DNA of 64,000 nucleotides from Pseudomonas triclosanedens (GCF_026686735.1 NZ_CP113432.1:3461001-3525000), one strand, 5' to 3'; numbered from the stretch's first letter, positions 9,750 through 18,349 are shown. Numbers and translations are program-made. The notes: generated by a model from the letters alone, not told the origin.

Positions 9750-9790
9750 CATTGGGGAGCTAATCCCTTAGCTGGATTCATACTCCCTCC
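9749..9790 (-). other. 10-codon ORF with strong ribosome site and hairpin (leader or small RNA)
   Basis: On the minus strand GGAGGGAG (9784-9790 core) precedes ATG at 9781, and a reading frame MNPAKGLAPQ ends in TGA at 9749-9751, directly joined to a rho-independent terminator. The ORF encodes a perfect hairpin AGCTAA-GGGA-TTAGCT, and GGGAG of the ribosome site can also pair with CTCCC after it. The loop GGGA with its flanking A resembles an RsmA/CsrA-type ANGGA site. It could be a micropeptide, a terminated leader or a small RNA; the sequence alone does not decide. Confidence 0.45.
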
Positions 9791-9859
9791 GATCTTGTGA
9801 AAAAAACGTGAAAAAGCTGTCAGCAATTGCAACAAATTCCGTCATTCAACGGTATACGA

Positions 9860-10240
9860 TCAGCTCGAATAATCCAGCGCTGTCCAGGCTCGGCTGAGGC
9901 CATCGCTGATCCGGCAGGCCGACATATCCTGGTCGTCGCCACCCGATGTCAGGCGCACCATCGAGTCGCCTTCCGCCTCGGTCAGCCACTGCAAACGGCC
10001 GCAATTGGGCGTATCGATAACGTAGCTGGCTGCAATGCTGGAACGCGCCTTGGGCAGGCGGATTGCGTCATGCACCGTGCCCCGCTCCTCGATGCGCTTG
10101 CCATCGGCGATCAGCACCGCCCAAGCCTCGTTTCCTTCGATGATCAGATAGGCGCCGTTGGCCTTGGGTACCTCGGCCTGAGGCTCGGCACAGCCCACCA
10201 GCATCGCCAGCATCGCGCACACCATAAATTTCCCCAGCAT
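9860..10240 (-). CDS. hypothetical lipoprotein
   Basis: A 126-residue protein with a lipoprotein signal: MLGKFMVCAMLAMLVGC, the cysteine at 17 being the lipidation residue. The mature part is a small beta-rich-looking domain (GAYLIIEGNEAWAVLIADGKRIEERG) with a C-terminal cysteine region. No family is recognised. The in-frame reading extends up to 10396, but AGGAG lies correctly spaced before 10240 and the signal peptide fits this start. It is divergent from the LexA-box gene at 10438. Confidence 0.65.
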   Translation of the reverse strand: MLGKFMVCAMLAMLVGCAEPQAEVPKANGAYLIIEGNEAWAVLIADGKRIEERGTVHDAIRLPKARSSIAASYVIDTPNCGRLQWLTEAEGDSMVRLTSGGDDQDMSACRISDGLSRAWTALDYSS

Positions 10241-10342
10241 CGCTTCACGCTCCTCTTCGTCGACGAGGCCCGGCGCCGTGTAGGCGTCTGGCGGGCCTTC
10301 ATGGATTCGGTCAGACAGCGAAGCAATAGTAATCACGAAACA

Positions 10343-10358
10343 CTGTTCATACATACAG
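10343..10358. promoter_or_regulatory. candidate LexA (SOS) box
   Basis: CTGTTCATACATACAG fits CTG-N10-CAG and the CTGT-AT-rich-ACAG consensus of gamma-proteobacterial LexA sites, and differs at few positions from the second box in this window at 18350. It lies about 80 bp upstream of the gene at 10438 and about 100 bp upstream of the divergent lipoprotein gene. Confidence 0.65.
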
Positions 10359-10437
10359 TATTTTGAGAAGATTCGATCAATGGCGACGAAAGGCACTGTA
10401 GGACGCCGAGGACGAATCCCATCTGAGGAGCAGAACG

Positions 10438-10743
10438 ATGGTGAGTATCCACCAACTGAAGTACACCGTGAATCACATGGCCACCGAAGAAGTGCGCGAA
10501 GCCGTCGATGAGCTGCTCCTCGAAGGGCTGGTTACCGAAGGCAAGACGCCATTCAGCCGTACGCATTTCAATGTCTGCTTCGCCGAGATTGAGGCGCTGA
10601 TGCAGCGCGCCGGCTATCACCGCCCGCTGGACGTGGTTGGCTACCAGGGGCAGGCCTATGCGATGTTCGATCCCAGCCGTTGGGATGCAGTGGAGGTACT
10701 GCGCTGGCTCAAGGAGTACGTCGAGGAAGCTGCAATCAATTGA
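10438..10743 (+). CDS. hypothetical protein, likely LexA-regulated
   Basis: A 101-residue acidic protein beginning MVSIHQLKYTVNHMATEEVREAVDELL. It looks mostly helical with a central SRTHFNVCFAEIEALMQRAG segment and a C-terminal amphipathic helix. No catalytic motif or family is recognised. GAGGAGCAGAACG gives a good ribosome site. The LexA box upstream suggests DNA-damage induction (inference), comparable to the small hypothetical genes listed in Pseudomonas LexA regulons. Confidence 0.7.
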   Translation: MVSIHQLKYTVNHMATEEVREAVDELLLEGLVTEGKTPFSRTHFNVCFAEIEALMQRAGYHRPLDVVGYQGQAYAMFDPSRWDAVEVLRWLKEYVEEAAIN

Positions 10744-10842
10744 TCGCGCCCGCGCACTGTGCGCGGGAGCAGAGACTTGCGGAGCCACCGCTCGCGCACT
10801 AATGTCCCTGACACTTCCGCTTTCCGAATCAAGGACGATTCC

Positions 10843-11028
10843 ATGGGCGATTCATCGAATGCCGACAGTTGGCGCTGGGCATACCGCAAGTTGCGCAGTT
10901 GGGATGTCGGTCGTATCAGTTCCGCCTTTCTCGCCACCCTCTTCCACTGGCGCGGCGACACCGGGTTGTTCTATAGCCACGGTGGATTGCGCAGATCCCG
11001 CCTGACCCGAAGCGACCGCACCGACTGA
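10843..11028 (+). CDS. small hypothetical protein
   Basis: A 61-codon frame starting MGDSSNADSWRWAYRKL with an AAGGA ribosome site 7 nt upstream. It is basic and aromatic-rich, with no signal peptide or known domain. The gene sits between the LexA-box gene and a secreted protein gene read in the opposite direction. Support is limited to the ribosome site and an open frame. Confidence 0.35.
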   Translation: MGDSSNADSWRWAYRKLRSWDVGRISSAFLATLFHWRGDTGLFYSHGGLRRSRLTRSDRTD

Positions 11029-11032
11029 AGGC

Positions 11033-11377
11033 TTACGGGCCCGTTCGTGGATATACCGCGCCGTTGGGGTACGCGGTGCTTTGCCGAATGCCGCCGCCAG
11101 ACTGATCGATGATCACCGTTCCGGAACGGGATTCGCCGTAGCCGCGCTGGATCTGGGTTCCGCCGTAGCCGTCATAACGCTGCCAGTTCGACGAGCCGCC
11201 GACGCTTCCGCTTGCACCGGGGCTGACATAGTTCCGCTGGATCATCGGCGGCGACTGCCGGGTCTCCCACTGTTGCGGCTGCGGCCGCGGCTGTTCCTGG
11301 GCGGAAAACTTCTGCGCTCCGGCAGGCACCGCGATCACGCAGCATAACGCTGCCAACAGGCAGCTTGGCCTTTTCAT
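11033..11377 (-). CDS. hypothetical secreted protein, Gln/Gly/Ser-rich
   Basis: A 114-residue protein with a Sec signal peptide (MKRPSCLLAALCCVIAVPAGA, likely cleavage after AGA). The mature part is low-complexity: PRPQPQQW, then Gly/Ser/Tyr-rich stretches such as YVSPGASGSVGGSS and YDGYGGTQIQRGYGESRSG. It is probably periplasmic and disordered. No family is recognised. It is divergent from endonuclease I across about 140 bp. Confidence 0.6.
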   Translation of the reverse strand: MKRPSCLLAALCCVIAVPAGAQKFSAQEQPRPQPQQWETRQSPPMIQRNYVSPGASGSVGGSSNWQRYDGYGGTQIQRGYGESRSGTVIIDQSGGGIRQSTAYPNGAVYPRTGP

Positions 11378-11516
11378 GGCCGGACCTCCAAGGCTGGCTT
11401 ACAGGCAGCATACCAGTCGCTCCGAAACGCTGGAGCCTGGAATTGCCATTCGATTGCCACGATTGGCAACTCTTTTTCAATCAGTAAGATGCAACGTTTC
11501 ACGTAAGTAAATTCTT

Positions 11517-12224
11517 ATGTTTAGACGTTGCCTTTCCCTGCTCCTGCTGTTTTCCGTACCGCTGTCGGCCTCCGCCGCAGCTCCCCGTACCTTCGAAGAA
11601 GCCAAGAAAATCGGCCGAAAACTGTATGCCCGCCAATCGGTAGAGTTCTACTGCGGTTGCCGCTACAGCGGCAACAAGGTGGACCTGGCCAGTTGTGGCT
11701 ACTCGCCGCGCAAGAACGCCCAACGCGCCAGCCGCATCGAGTGGGAGCATATCGTCCCGGCCTGGGTGATCGGCCATCAGCGCCAATGCTGGCAGAGCGG
11801 TGGCCGCAGCAATTGCTCGCGCAACGACCGCGTTTACCAGAAGGCGGAGGCGGACTTGCACAATCTGGTACCAAGCATCGGCGAGGTTAACGGCGACCGT
11901 GCGAACTACAGCTTCGGCTGGCTATCTCAGCCGCCGTCGCAGTACGGCGCATGTCCGATGGTGGTGGACTTCAAGGCGCGCAAGGCGATGCCACGCCCGC
12001 AGATTCGCGGGATGATCGCCCGCACCTACTTCTACATGAGCGAACGCTACGGGCTGAAGCTGTCGAAGCAGGACCAACAGTTGTTCAGCGCCTGGAGCAA
12101 GCAGTACCCGGTGGAAGCCTGGGAGCGCCAGCGCAACCAGATGGTTGGCTGCGTCATGGGTTGGGGCAACCCCCACGTCGGCGAAGTGGACAAGTCGCGT
12201 TGCCCCACCGTCGTCGGGCGCTGA
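11517..12224 (+). CDS. endA: endonuclease I (EndA/NucM family), periplasmic
   Basis: A 235-residue secreted deoxyribonuclease of the EndA/NucM/Vvn family. A signal peptide (MFRRCLSLLLLFSVPLSASA) is followed by a beta-beta-alpha-metal nuclease core: IEWEHIVPAWVIG supplies the catalytic histidine after the conserved Glu, and the DLHNLVPSIGEVNGDRANYSF segment supplies metal ligands. Eight cysteines fit disulphide formation in the periplasm. Such enzymes degrade incoming or environmental DNA. The length is normal and the gene is probably monocistronic. Confidence 0.92.
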   Translation: MFRRCLSLLLLFSVPLSASAAAPRTFEEAKKIGRKLYARQSVEFYCGCRYSGNKVDLASCGYSPRKNAQRASRIEWEHIVPAWVIGHQRQCWQSGGRSNCSRNDRVYQKAEADLHNLVPSIGEVNGDRANYSFGWLSQPPSQYGACPMVVDFKARKAMPRPQIRGMIARTYFYMSERYGLKLSKQDQQLFSAWSKQYPVEAWERQRNQMVGCVMGWGNPHVGEVDKSRCPTVVGR

Positions 12225-12308
12225 AGCCAGGCGACGCCGACGCGGCTTGGCACTAGACTCCGGCAACGGCCGCCGAGGCCGTCCCACTTTTCATCTGGAG
12301 TACGTAGC

Positions 12309-12815
12309 ATGTCCCTGTCGATCTACCAGGCTTCAATTCCGGTCTTCATTCGTATGCTTGGCAATCTGTCGGCAATCCTCGCCAAGGCCGCCGCCCACGC
12401 CGAAGCGAAGTCCATCGATCCTTCTGTCCTGATCAACGCACGCCTCGCCCCCGACATGTTCCCCCTGGCCCGTCAGGTGCAGATCGCCAGCGACTCAGCC
12501 AAGGGCTGTGGTGCTCGCCTGGCGGGAGTCGACGTACCGGGCTTCCCGGATGACGAAACCACCTTCGAGCAATTGCAGGCGCGCATCGCCAAGACCATCG
12601 AGTTCCTCAAGAGCCTCAAGGAAGACCAATTCACCGGGGCCGAGAACCGCACAATCGAACTGCAACTGCGCGGCCGCGAAGTCACCTTCAAGGGCAGCGA
12701 CTTCCTGCTCGGTTTCGCCAATCCCAACTTCTACTTCCACATCACCACGGCCTACGACATCCTCCGCCACAACGGCGTCGAAGTCGGCAAGACGGACTTC
12801 CTGGGCGGCGTATGA
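12309..12815 (+). CDS. DUF1993 family protein
   Basis: A 168-residue protein of the DUF1993 family. It begins MSLSIYQASIPVFIRMLGNLSAILAKAAAHAEAK and ends with the typical NFYFHITTAYDILRHNGVEVGKTDFLGG. The fold is a four-helix bundle related to DinB-like proteins, but no metal-binding set is evident and the function is unknown. It lies in the Pseudomonas block that continues with the Lrp regulator and gor. It is convergent with the Lrp gene. Confidence 0.88.
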   Translation: MSLSIYQASIPVFIRMLGNLSAILAKAAAHAEAKSIDPSVLINARLAPDMFPLARQVQIASDSAKGCGARLAGVDVPGFPDDETTFEQLQARIAKTIEFLKSLKEDQFTGAENRTIELQLRGREVTFKGSDFLLGFANPNFYFHITTAYDILRHNGVEVGKTDFLGGV

Positions 12816-12859
12816 CCGCTGGCGGTGCCGGCCACACCGATTGATGCCGGCACCCTCCC

Positions 12860-13333
12860 TCAACCACGGGGCAACGGCAAGGTCGTCGTAGACTTTATCT
12901 CCGAGAGTGCGACGATCGAGTTGATTTCCTGGACGCCCGGCACTTGTGACAGCTTCTCGAAGAAGAAACGCTCATATGCCTCCACGTCCTCAGTGACGAT
13001 GCGCAGCATGAAGTCCACCGCTCCCATGAGGACATGGCACTCCAACACTTCGGGAAACTCGCCGATGGCCTGGGCAAAATCGGTCAGATGATTTCGACCG
13101 TGGGCATTGAGCTTTACCTGGGCGAACACCTGCGTATTGAGGCCGATCTTCTTTCGATCCAGCAGCGTCACCTGCCTGCGGATCACCCCCTCGTCTTTCA
13201 GCCGCTGTATCCGTCGCCAACAGGGCGACTGTGAAAGCCCGATACGTTCGGCGATCTCCGCCGTGGAGAGCGTCGCCTCCTCCTGCAGCAAGGCAAGGAT
13301 TTGCCGATCATAAGAATCCAGGGGAACGGGCAT
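12860..13333 (-). CDS. Lrp/AsnC family transcriptional regulator
   Basis: A 157-residue Lrp/AsnC regulator: an N-terminal HTH (LDSYDRQILALLQEEATLSTAEIAERIGLSQSPCWRRIQRL) and a RAM/ACT-like ligand-binding domain with FPEVLECHVLMGAVDFMLRIV. Members respond to amino acids and often control a divergent gene. Here the divergent gene encodes a small ACT-like protein, and an AT-rich 130-bp spacer separates them. The start is supported by the MPVPLDSYDRQIL beginning usual in the family. Confidence 0.92.
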   Translation of the reverse strand: MPVPLDSYDRQILALLQEEATLSTAEIAERIGLSQSPCWRRIQRLKDEGVIRRQVTLLDRKKIGLNTQVFAQVKLNAHGRNHLTDFAQAIGEFPEVLECHVLMGAVDFMLRIVTEDVEAYERFFFEKLSQVPGVQEINSIVALSEIKSTTTLPLPRG

Positions 13334-13351
13334 TATTTATGCTCCAAATAA
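13333..13351. promoter_or_regulatory. candidate Lrp autoregulatory dyad
   Basis: TTATTT (13333-13338) and AAATAA (13346-13351) form an inverted pair with a 7-bp spacer, abutting the Lrp-type start codon at the edge of an AT-rich spacer (about 13334-13400). This fits the AT-rich palindromes bound by Lrp/AsnC proteins. The assignment rests on position only. Confidence 0.3.
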
Positions 13352-13465
13352 AACATTTACGGAAATTCTATTCCCAAAATTCCTTTTTCCACCTTCAGAT
13401 AGGCAAATAAATTCCCCGCCTGCGGAGCAAACTTTTCGTACTCCCCTCCGAAGGCAATCGCTCCC

Positions 13466-13804
13466 ATGACCCTCCCCGCCCGCGTCGCTCCGCTCGCCGA
13501 AGAAGCCACTGCTTGCTGCCGTCCACTGCCAGCCGCCCAGGCAGTGGATGCCAGGTATCAGGTGACCACGGAAACCGATGCCGATGTGCTCTGCCGCATG
13601 CTCAACCTGTTCGCCTTGCAAGGCCAGATTCCCACGGAGGTTCTTGCGCAACGCCAGAATGACGGTCTGCGGATTCACCTTCGGCTCACCAGTCTGCCCA
13701 GGCATCGTGTAGAGCTGATCGCCGAGCGAATGCGTTCGATGGTCAACGTCTGCTCGGTCGAATTGCAGGTCAGCGAGCGGCACACTGTCCGTTCAGCGAC
13801 ATAA
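13466..13804 (+). CDS. hypothetical protein with ACT-like domain
   Basis: A 112-residue protein. Residues about 30-105 (ARYQVTTETDADVLCRMLNLFALQGQ to VNVCSVELQVSE) have the beta-alpha-beta-beta-alpha-beta pattern of ACT domains such as the IlvM-type small subunit of acetolactate synthase. No catalytic domain is fused. It is divergent from the Lrp regulator and followed by the symporter-family gene. It may sense an amino acid (inference). GAAGG precedes the ATG. Confidence 0.65.
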   Translation: MTLPARVAPLAEEATACCRPLPAAQAVDARYQVTTETDADVLCRMLNLFALQGQIPTEVLAQRQNDGLRIHLRLTSLPRHRVELIAERMRSMVNVCSVELQVSERHTVRSAT

Positions 13805-13903
13805 GCTGGCTCTCTCTCGTTAGCCGGAAAGCAACCTCGCCGTTAGAGTGCCGAGGTGCCGGTTTCCATCACGGCCCCCATTCCAACAAGACGAGAGATG
13901 CTC

Positions 13904-14905
13904 ATGGCCCGCCCACGCCTGCTCCCCGACAACTTCACGCTGGCGCTGATTGCTACCGTGACAGTCGCCAGTCTCCTGCCCTGCGAGGGAACCACCGCAG
14001 TGATCTTTGGCTGGATCACCAACCTGGGCATCGCTCTGCTGTTCTTCCTGCACGGCGCCAAGCTGTCGCGTCAGGCCATCATCGCCGGTGCGACTCACTG
14101 GCGCCTGCACTTGCTGGTGTTCGCCTGCACCTTCGTGCTGTTCCCGATCCTCGGCCTGCTGCTCAAGCCGGTACTATCGCCGCTCGTCACGCCGGAGCTG
14201 TACCTGGGCATGCTCTACCTCTGCGCCCTGCCGGCCACCGTGCAGTCCTCCATCGCGTTCACCTCACTGGCACGCGGCAACGTTCCAGCAGCGATCTGCA
14301 GCGCATCCGCTTCGAGCCTGCTCGGCGTATTCCTGACGCCTCTGCTGGTCCAGTTGCTGATTGGGACCCACGGAGATACCGGCATCTCGACCCTCGATGC
14401 GATCGGCAAGATCACCCTGCAACTGCTGGTGCCCTTCATCGCGGGGCAACTTCTGCGCTCTTGGCTCGGCGCCTGGGTCGAGCGCAACAAATCGGTGCTG
14501 CGCTACGTGGACCAGGGCTCGATTCTGCTGGTGGTATATACCGCATTCAGCGCGGCAGTCATTCAGGGGCTGTGGCACCAGATTCCAATGCCGGCCCTGG
14601 CCGGACTGGTAGTCGCCTGCTGCATCCTGCTGGCGCTGGCGCTTCTGGCTACCAATCTGCTCGGACGCTACCTGGGCTTTTCCCTGGAAGATCGCATCAC
14701 CATTGTCTTCTGCGGTTCGAAGAAGAGCCTGGCCACCGGCGTGCCTATGGCCTCCGTACTATTCGCCACCAGCACCGTCGGTGTAATTCTGCTGCCACTG
14801 ATGTTGTTCCACCAGATACAGCTCATGGTCTGCGCGGTACTCGCCCAGCGTTATTCCCAGCGCAACGACGACTCCCAGGACAACAGTCTGGAGCGCGCCA
14901 ACTGA
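13904..14905 (+). CDS. bile acid:sodium symporter family (SBF/PSE-type) membrane transporter
   Basis: A protein of about 333 residues with some ten hydrophobic segments, of the SBF-like family found widely in Pseudomonas. Motifs include WITNLGIALLFFLHGAKLSRQA in helix 2 and IVFCGSKKSLATGVPMASVLF in the discontinuous-helix region. Such proteins are sodium-coupled transporters of organic anions; the substrate is not known. An upstream GTG at 13856 is in frame, but MARPRLLPDNFTLALIA after GAGAG is the likely start. The gene ends just before a strong terminator shared with gor. Confidence 0.88.
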   Translation: MARPRLLPDNFTLALIATVTVASLLPCEGTTAVIFGWITNLGIALLFFLHGAKLSRQAIIAGATHWRLHLLVFACTFVLFPILGLLLKPVLSPLVTPELYLGMLYLCALPATVQSSIAFTSLARGNVPAAICSASASSLLGVFLTPLLVQLLIGTHGDTGISTLDAIGKITLQLLVPFIAGQLLRSWLGAWVERNKSVLRYVDQGSILLVVYTAFSAAVIQGLWHQIPMPALAGLVVACCILLALALLATNLLGRYLGFSLEDRITIVFCGSKKSLATGVPMASVLFATSTVGVILLPLMLFHQIQLMVCAVLAQRYSQRNDDSQDNSLERAN

Positions 14906-14918
14906 CAGTGGCCCCCAG

Positions 14919-14955
14919 AATCAAAAAGCCGGTGCATTGCACCGGCTTTTTGATT
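14919..14955. terminator. bidirectional terminator between the symporter gene and gor
   Basis: A long near-perfect stem AATCAAAAAGCCGGTGCA / TGCACCGGCTTTTTGATT with flanking A and T runs lies between two convergent genes, so it should stop transcription from both sides. Confidence 0.9.
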
Positions 14956-14968
14956 CCAGCCAGAAGCG

Positions 14969-16330
14969 TCAGGCGCCAACCGGCGTGCGCAGGGTAACGA
15001 ACTCTTCGGCGGCCGTCGGGTGGATGCCGATGGTCTCGTCGAATACCTGCTTGGTTGCTCCCGCCTTAAGCGCAACGGCGATCCCCTGAAGAATCTCTCC
15101 GGCGTCAGGACCAACCATGTGACACCCCAGGACCTTGTCGCTGTCGGCATCGACAACCAGCTTCATCAGCGTCCGCTCCTGGCTCTCGGTCAGAGTCAAC
15201 TTCATCGGACGGAAGCGGCTCTCGAATATCTTGACCCTATGCCCGGCGCTACGGGCCTCATCTTCGCTCAGCCCTACGGTGCCAATGTTCGGCAGGCTGA
15301 ATACCGCAGTGGGGATAAGCCTGTAATCCACCGGGCGGTATTCGTCCGGACGGAACAGGTGCCGCGCCAGCGCCATGCCTTCGGCCAGGGCAACCGGGGT
15401 CAGTTGTACCCTGCCGATAACATCGCCGATGGCGTGGATGGACTGCTCGCTGGTGCGATACGTTTCGTCGACCTTGATGAAGCCACGTTCATCCAGCTCC
15501 ACTGAAACACTCTCCAGCCCTAGATTATCCAGCATCGGGCGGCGACCGGTGGCGTAGAACACACAATCGGCCTCAAGCGCTCTGCCATCCCTGAGGGTGG
15601 CGGACAGAGTGCCGTCTGCCTGCTTGTCGATACGCGCAATGTCGGCATTGAACTGCAGGTTCACGCCCTTCCTGGACAGCTCGCCACGCAAGTGTTCACG
15701 AACGCTGCGGTCGAAGCCACGCAGAAAAAGTTCGCGACGATACAGCAGGGTCGTTTCCGCCCCAAGCCCGTGGAAGATCGAAGCGAACTCGACGGAAATG
15801 TAGCCACCACCCACCACCAGCACGCGGCGTGGCAGTTGATCGAGGAAGAACGCCTCGTTGGAAGTGATGGCATGCTCCTTTCCGGGGATGTCCGGCAACT
15901 GCGGCCAACCACCAGTGGCAATCAGAATATGCTTGGCCGTGAAGCGCTGTCCGTCGACCTCGACCGCATGCGCACCACGCAGTTGCGCATGGCCTTCCAG
16001 CAGCGTGACGCCGCTGTTAACCAGCAGATTGCGGTAGATGCCATTGAGACGGTGAATTTCCCGATTCTTGTTGGAGATCAGCGTCGGCCAATCGAACTTC
16101 ACGTCCTCGTAAGTCCAACCGAACCCCGCCGACTGTTCGAAATCCTCATGGAAGTGAGCACCGTAGACCAGCAGCTTCTTGGGTACGCAGCCAACGTTGA
16201 CGCAGGTACCCCCCAGGTAGCGGCTCTCCGCGATACCGACCTTCGCACCGAAACCTGCAGCAAAACGGGCGGCGCGCACACCGCCGGAGCCGGCACCGAT
16301 TACGAACAGGTCAAAATCGAAAGACATCAT
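14969..16330 (-). CDS. gor: glutathione-disulfide reductase
   Basis: A 453-residue FAD-dependent pyridine-nucleotide disulphide reductase that reduces glutathione disulphide with NADPH. The FAD motif [18 protein letters not shown], the redox pair C43/C48 in GGTCVNVGC, the second Rossmann motif [13 protein letters not shown], and the C-terminal catalytic [14 protein letters not shown] are present. The reading frame extends to 16360, but GGAG precedes ATG ATG at 16330/16327. It is divergent from the VOC protein with an ~80-bp spacer, the same arrangement I recall from P. aeruginosa. Confidence 0.95.
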   Translation of the reverse strand: MMSFDFDLFVIGAGSGGVRAARFAAGFGAKVGIAESRYLGGTCVNVGCVPKKLLVYGAHFHEDFEQSAGFGWTYEDVKFDWPTLISNKNREIHRLNGIYRNLLVNSGVTLLEGHAQLRGAHAVEVDGQRFTAKHILIATGGWPQLPDIPGKEHAITSNEAFFLDQLPRRVLVVGGGYISVEFASIFHGLGAETTLLYRRELFLRGFDRSVREHLRGELSRKGVNLQFNADIARIDKQADGTLSATLRDGRALEADCVFYATGRRPMLDNLGLESVSVELDERGFIKVDETYRTSEQSIHAIGDVIGRVQLTPVALAEGMALARHLFRPDEYRPVDYRLIPTAVFSLPNIGTVGLSEDEARSAGHRVKIFESRFRPMKLTLTESQERTLMKLVVDADSDKVLGCHMVGPDAGEILQGIAVALKAGATKQVFDETIGIHPTAAEEFVTLRTPVGA

Positions 16331-16410
16331 GTTTCTCCGCGTAGATGTACCTGGCAGCATACTTTATACGGCCTAACGTAGCCCGCCAGGAATCGAAAGA
16401 GGTATTTGCC

Positions 16411-16842
16411 ATGCAACCGAACCTCACCCATCTGGCCCTGCATGTTCCCGACCTGGATGCCTGCATTGCCTTCTACGAACGCTTCTGCGGCATGCGCATC
16501 ATCCACCAGCGCGAAGGCAAGGGGTCACGCATCGTGTGGATGGCCGAGCCAGGCAAGGAGCACAGCTTCATTTTCGTCATCATGCCCGGCGGCGAACTAC
16601 GCCACCTTGCCGACGACGACTACAGCCACTTCGGTTTCGCGGTCTCCAGCCGCGAAGAAATCGACCTCATCGCGCAGGAAGCGCGTGCAATCGGATGCCT
16701 GGTCTGGGCGCCGCGCGATGAGCCATATCCAGTTGGCTATTACTGCGGCTTACGCGACCCGGCAGGGAACTACGTGGAATTCAGCTATGGCCAGCCACTG
16801 GGGCCAGGCTCGGAGGCAATGCCGATCCCGCCATCCACGTGA
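16411..16842 (+). CDS. VOC family protein (glyoxalase/extradiol dioxygenase fold)
   Basis: A 143-residue vicinal-oxygen-chelate protein: LTHLALHVPDLDACIAFYERFCGM opens the first beta-alpha-beta-beta-beta module and HFGFAVSSREEIDLI the second, ending RDPAGNYVEFSYG with the metal-ligand glutamate. The equivalent Pseudomonas gene is usually annotated as a probable ring-cleaving dioxygenase, but a glyoxalase-like or resistance role is equally possible. The start at MQPNLTHL follows AGAGG. Confidence 0.85.
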   Translation: MQPNLTHLALHVPDLDACIAFYERFCGMRIIHQREGKGSRIVWMAEPGKEHSFIFVIMPGGELRHLADDDYSHFGFAVSSREEIDLIAQEARAIGCLVWAPRDEPYPVGYYCGLRDPAGNYVEFSYGQPLGPGSEAMPIPPST

Positions 16843-16887
16843 AAACCTCGCTACCAGGTACCCAGATGGCCGTTATGCTGCCGGAAA

Positions 16888-16918
16888 CGAAGAAGCCACC
16901 CGCAGGTGGCTTCTTCGT
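16888..16918. terminator. bidirectional terminator between the VOC gene and galU
   Basis: ACGAAGAAGCCACC-CGCA-GGTGGCTTCTTCGT is a 14-bp near-perfect hairpin with a tetraloop between convergent genes. Confidence 0.85.
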
Positions 16919-16938
16919 GGAACCGGTTAGGCTTGGAG

Positions 16939-17778
16939 TTACCAGGCCTTGCCAGTCTTGTAGAGGTGCTCGTAGCAATAGTTGGTTGCTTCGATGTAAC
17001 CCTCGGCGCTACCGCAATCAAAGCGCTGGCCCTTGAATTTGTAAGCCAGTACGCAACCGTCCTGAGCCTGCTTCATCAGAGCATCGGTAATCTGGATCTC
17101 ACCACCCTTGCCCGGCTCGGTTTGTTCGATCAGATCGAAGATATCGGGAGTCAGGATGTAGCGGCCAATGATCGCCAGGTTCGACGGAGCCTCTTCCGGC
17201 TTCGGCTTCTCGACCATCGTGTTCACGCGGTAGATGTCGTCACGGATCATCTCACCGGCGATGACGCCGTACTTGTTGGTCTCTTCCGGCGGCACTTCCT
17301 GAATCGCCACGATCGAGCAGCGGAACTGGTTGTACAGCTTGACCATCTGTTTCAGGACGCTGTCGCCTTCCAGGTTGAGGCACAGGTCATCAGCCAGCAC
17401 CACGGCGAACGGCTCGTCGCCGATCAACGGGCGGCCGGTCAGGATGGCGTGGCCAAGACCTTTCATCTCGATCTGGCGGGTATAGGAGAAAGTGCATTCG
17501 TCGATCAGGCGACGGATGCCGACAAGGTACTTTTCCTTGTCGGTGTTGCGAATCTGGTGTTCCAGCTCATAGCTGATGTCGAAGTGGTCTTCCAGCGAAC
17601 GCTTACCACGGCCGGTCACGATGCCAATCTCGGAGAGGCCGGCTTCCAGCGCCTCTTCCACCGCGTACTGGATCAGTGGTTTGTTGACCACCGGCAGCAT
17701 TTCCTTGGGCATGGCCTTGGTGGCCGGGAGGAAGCGAGTGCCGTAGCCAGCGGCCGGGAACAGACATTTCTTGATCAT
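16939..17778 (-). CDS. galU: UTP-glucose-1-phosphate uridylyltransferase
   Basis: A 279-residue nucleotidyltransferase that makes UDP-glucose from UTP and glucose-1-phosphate for LPS, exopolysaccharide and trehalose routes. The N-terminal FPAAGYGTRFLPATKAMPKEMLPVVNKPLIQYAVEEA is the GalU signature; VLADDLCLN is the metal/nucleotide site and MVEKPKPEEAPSNLAIIGRYIL follows. Length and sequence are typical and the gene is intact. It belongs to the conserved gor-galU block. Confidence 0.96.
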   Translation of the reverse strand: MIKKCLFPAAGYGTRFLPATKAMPKEMLPVVNKPLIQYAVEEALEAGLSEIGIVTGRGKRSLEDHFDISYELEHQIRNTDKEKYLVGIRRLIDECTFSYTRQIEMKGLGHAILTGRPLIGDEPFAVVLADDLCLNLEGDSVLKQMVKLYNQFRCSIVAIQEVPPEETNKYGVIAGEMIRDDIYRVNTMVEKPKPEEAPSNLAIIGRYILTPDIFDLIEQTEPGKGGEIQITDALMKQAQDGCVLAYKFKGQRFDCGSAEGYIEATNYCYEHLYKTGKAW

Positions 17779-17978
17779 GAGAGTCCTTCGAGAGGGACAG
17801 GGGTGCGAGTTGCGCGCAGTCTAATCAGGCTGCAGCCTCCTTACAATGCCCCGGCCTGTGGGCGATCCACACTCCTACGAACGTTTGCGAAAAAGCGACA
17901 TAGGCCAGCGACAGCGTATCTGACAATCTCCGAAACGCCGAGTTCGCCACTGCTGGCAAAAAGTCAGCACGCTGCCGC

Positions 17979-18335
17979 TCAGGCGGACAGCATATCGATG
18001 CCCTCACCCGCCAGGCGGCGTCGCACCACTCCCCATATAGTGAGCTCATCGCCATCGCCAACCTTGATAGGCGGGAAACGATCACTCCCTGACAACAATA
18101 CGTATGTGCCGTCGAGCACCGCCAGCCGCCGTATCAAGGCCCGGCCATTGAGCTCCGCAACAACGACCTCCCCCTCAACCGCCAGTTCGGAGCGATCAAC
18201 CAGAAGCAAGTCATTGCGCCAAATTCCCAAGCCCGTCATTTCATCGCCATCTGCACGAACTATGTAGGTATGGGAGGGCATCCACTGGGGGTGAGCAAGT
18301 GCGGCGCCACATAGCTGTTGGTTTACCTGGTGCAT
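17979..18335 (-). CDS. UmuD'-like S24-family protein, catalytic residues replaced, SOS-regulated
   Basis: A 118-residue protein aligned by eye with the UmuD/LexA C-terminal domain: TYIVRADGDEMTGLGIWRNDLLLVDRS, then GEVVVAELNGRALIRRL and GDGDELTIWGVVRR. In active S24 proteins GDSM carries the nucleophilic serine and the later V-K-(K/R)-L the lysine. Here these are GDEM and LIRRL, so both catalytic residues are absent. The protein also starts where UmuD' would start, without the cleavable arm. A perfect LexA box sits 15 bp upstream. No umuC/dinB gene adjoins it. A role as a UmuD'-like partner of a polymerase elsewhere is inference. Confidence 0.8.
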   Translation of the reverse strand: MHQVNQQLCGAALAHPQWMPSHTYIVRADGDEMTGLGIWRNDLLLVDRSELAVEGEVVVAELNGRALIRRLAVLDGTYVLLSGSDRFPPIKVGDGDELTIWGVVRRRLAGEGIDMLSA

Positions 18336-18349
18336 GGTCCACCTCGATA

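Noticed and set aside
16906..18267. 453-codon plus-strand frame crossing galU and the UmuD'-like gene
   Set aside because: It runs through two real minus-strand genes and their promoters and has no coherent protein pattern.
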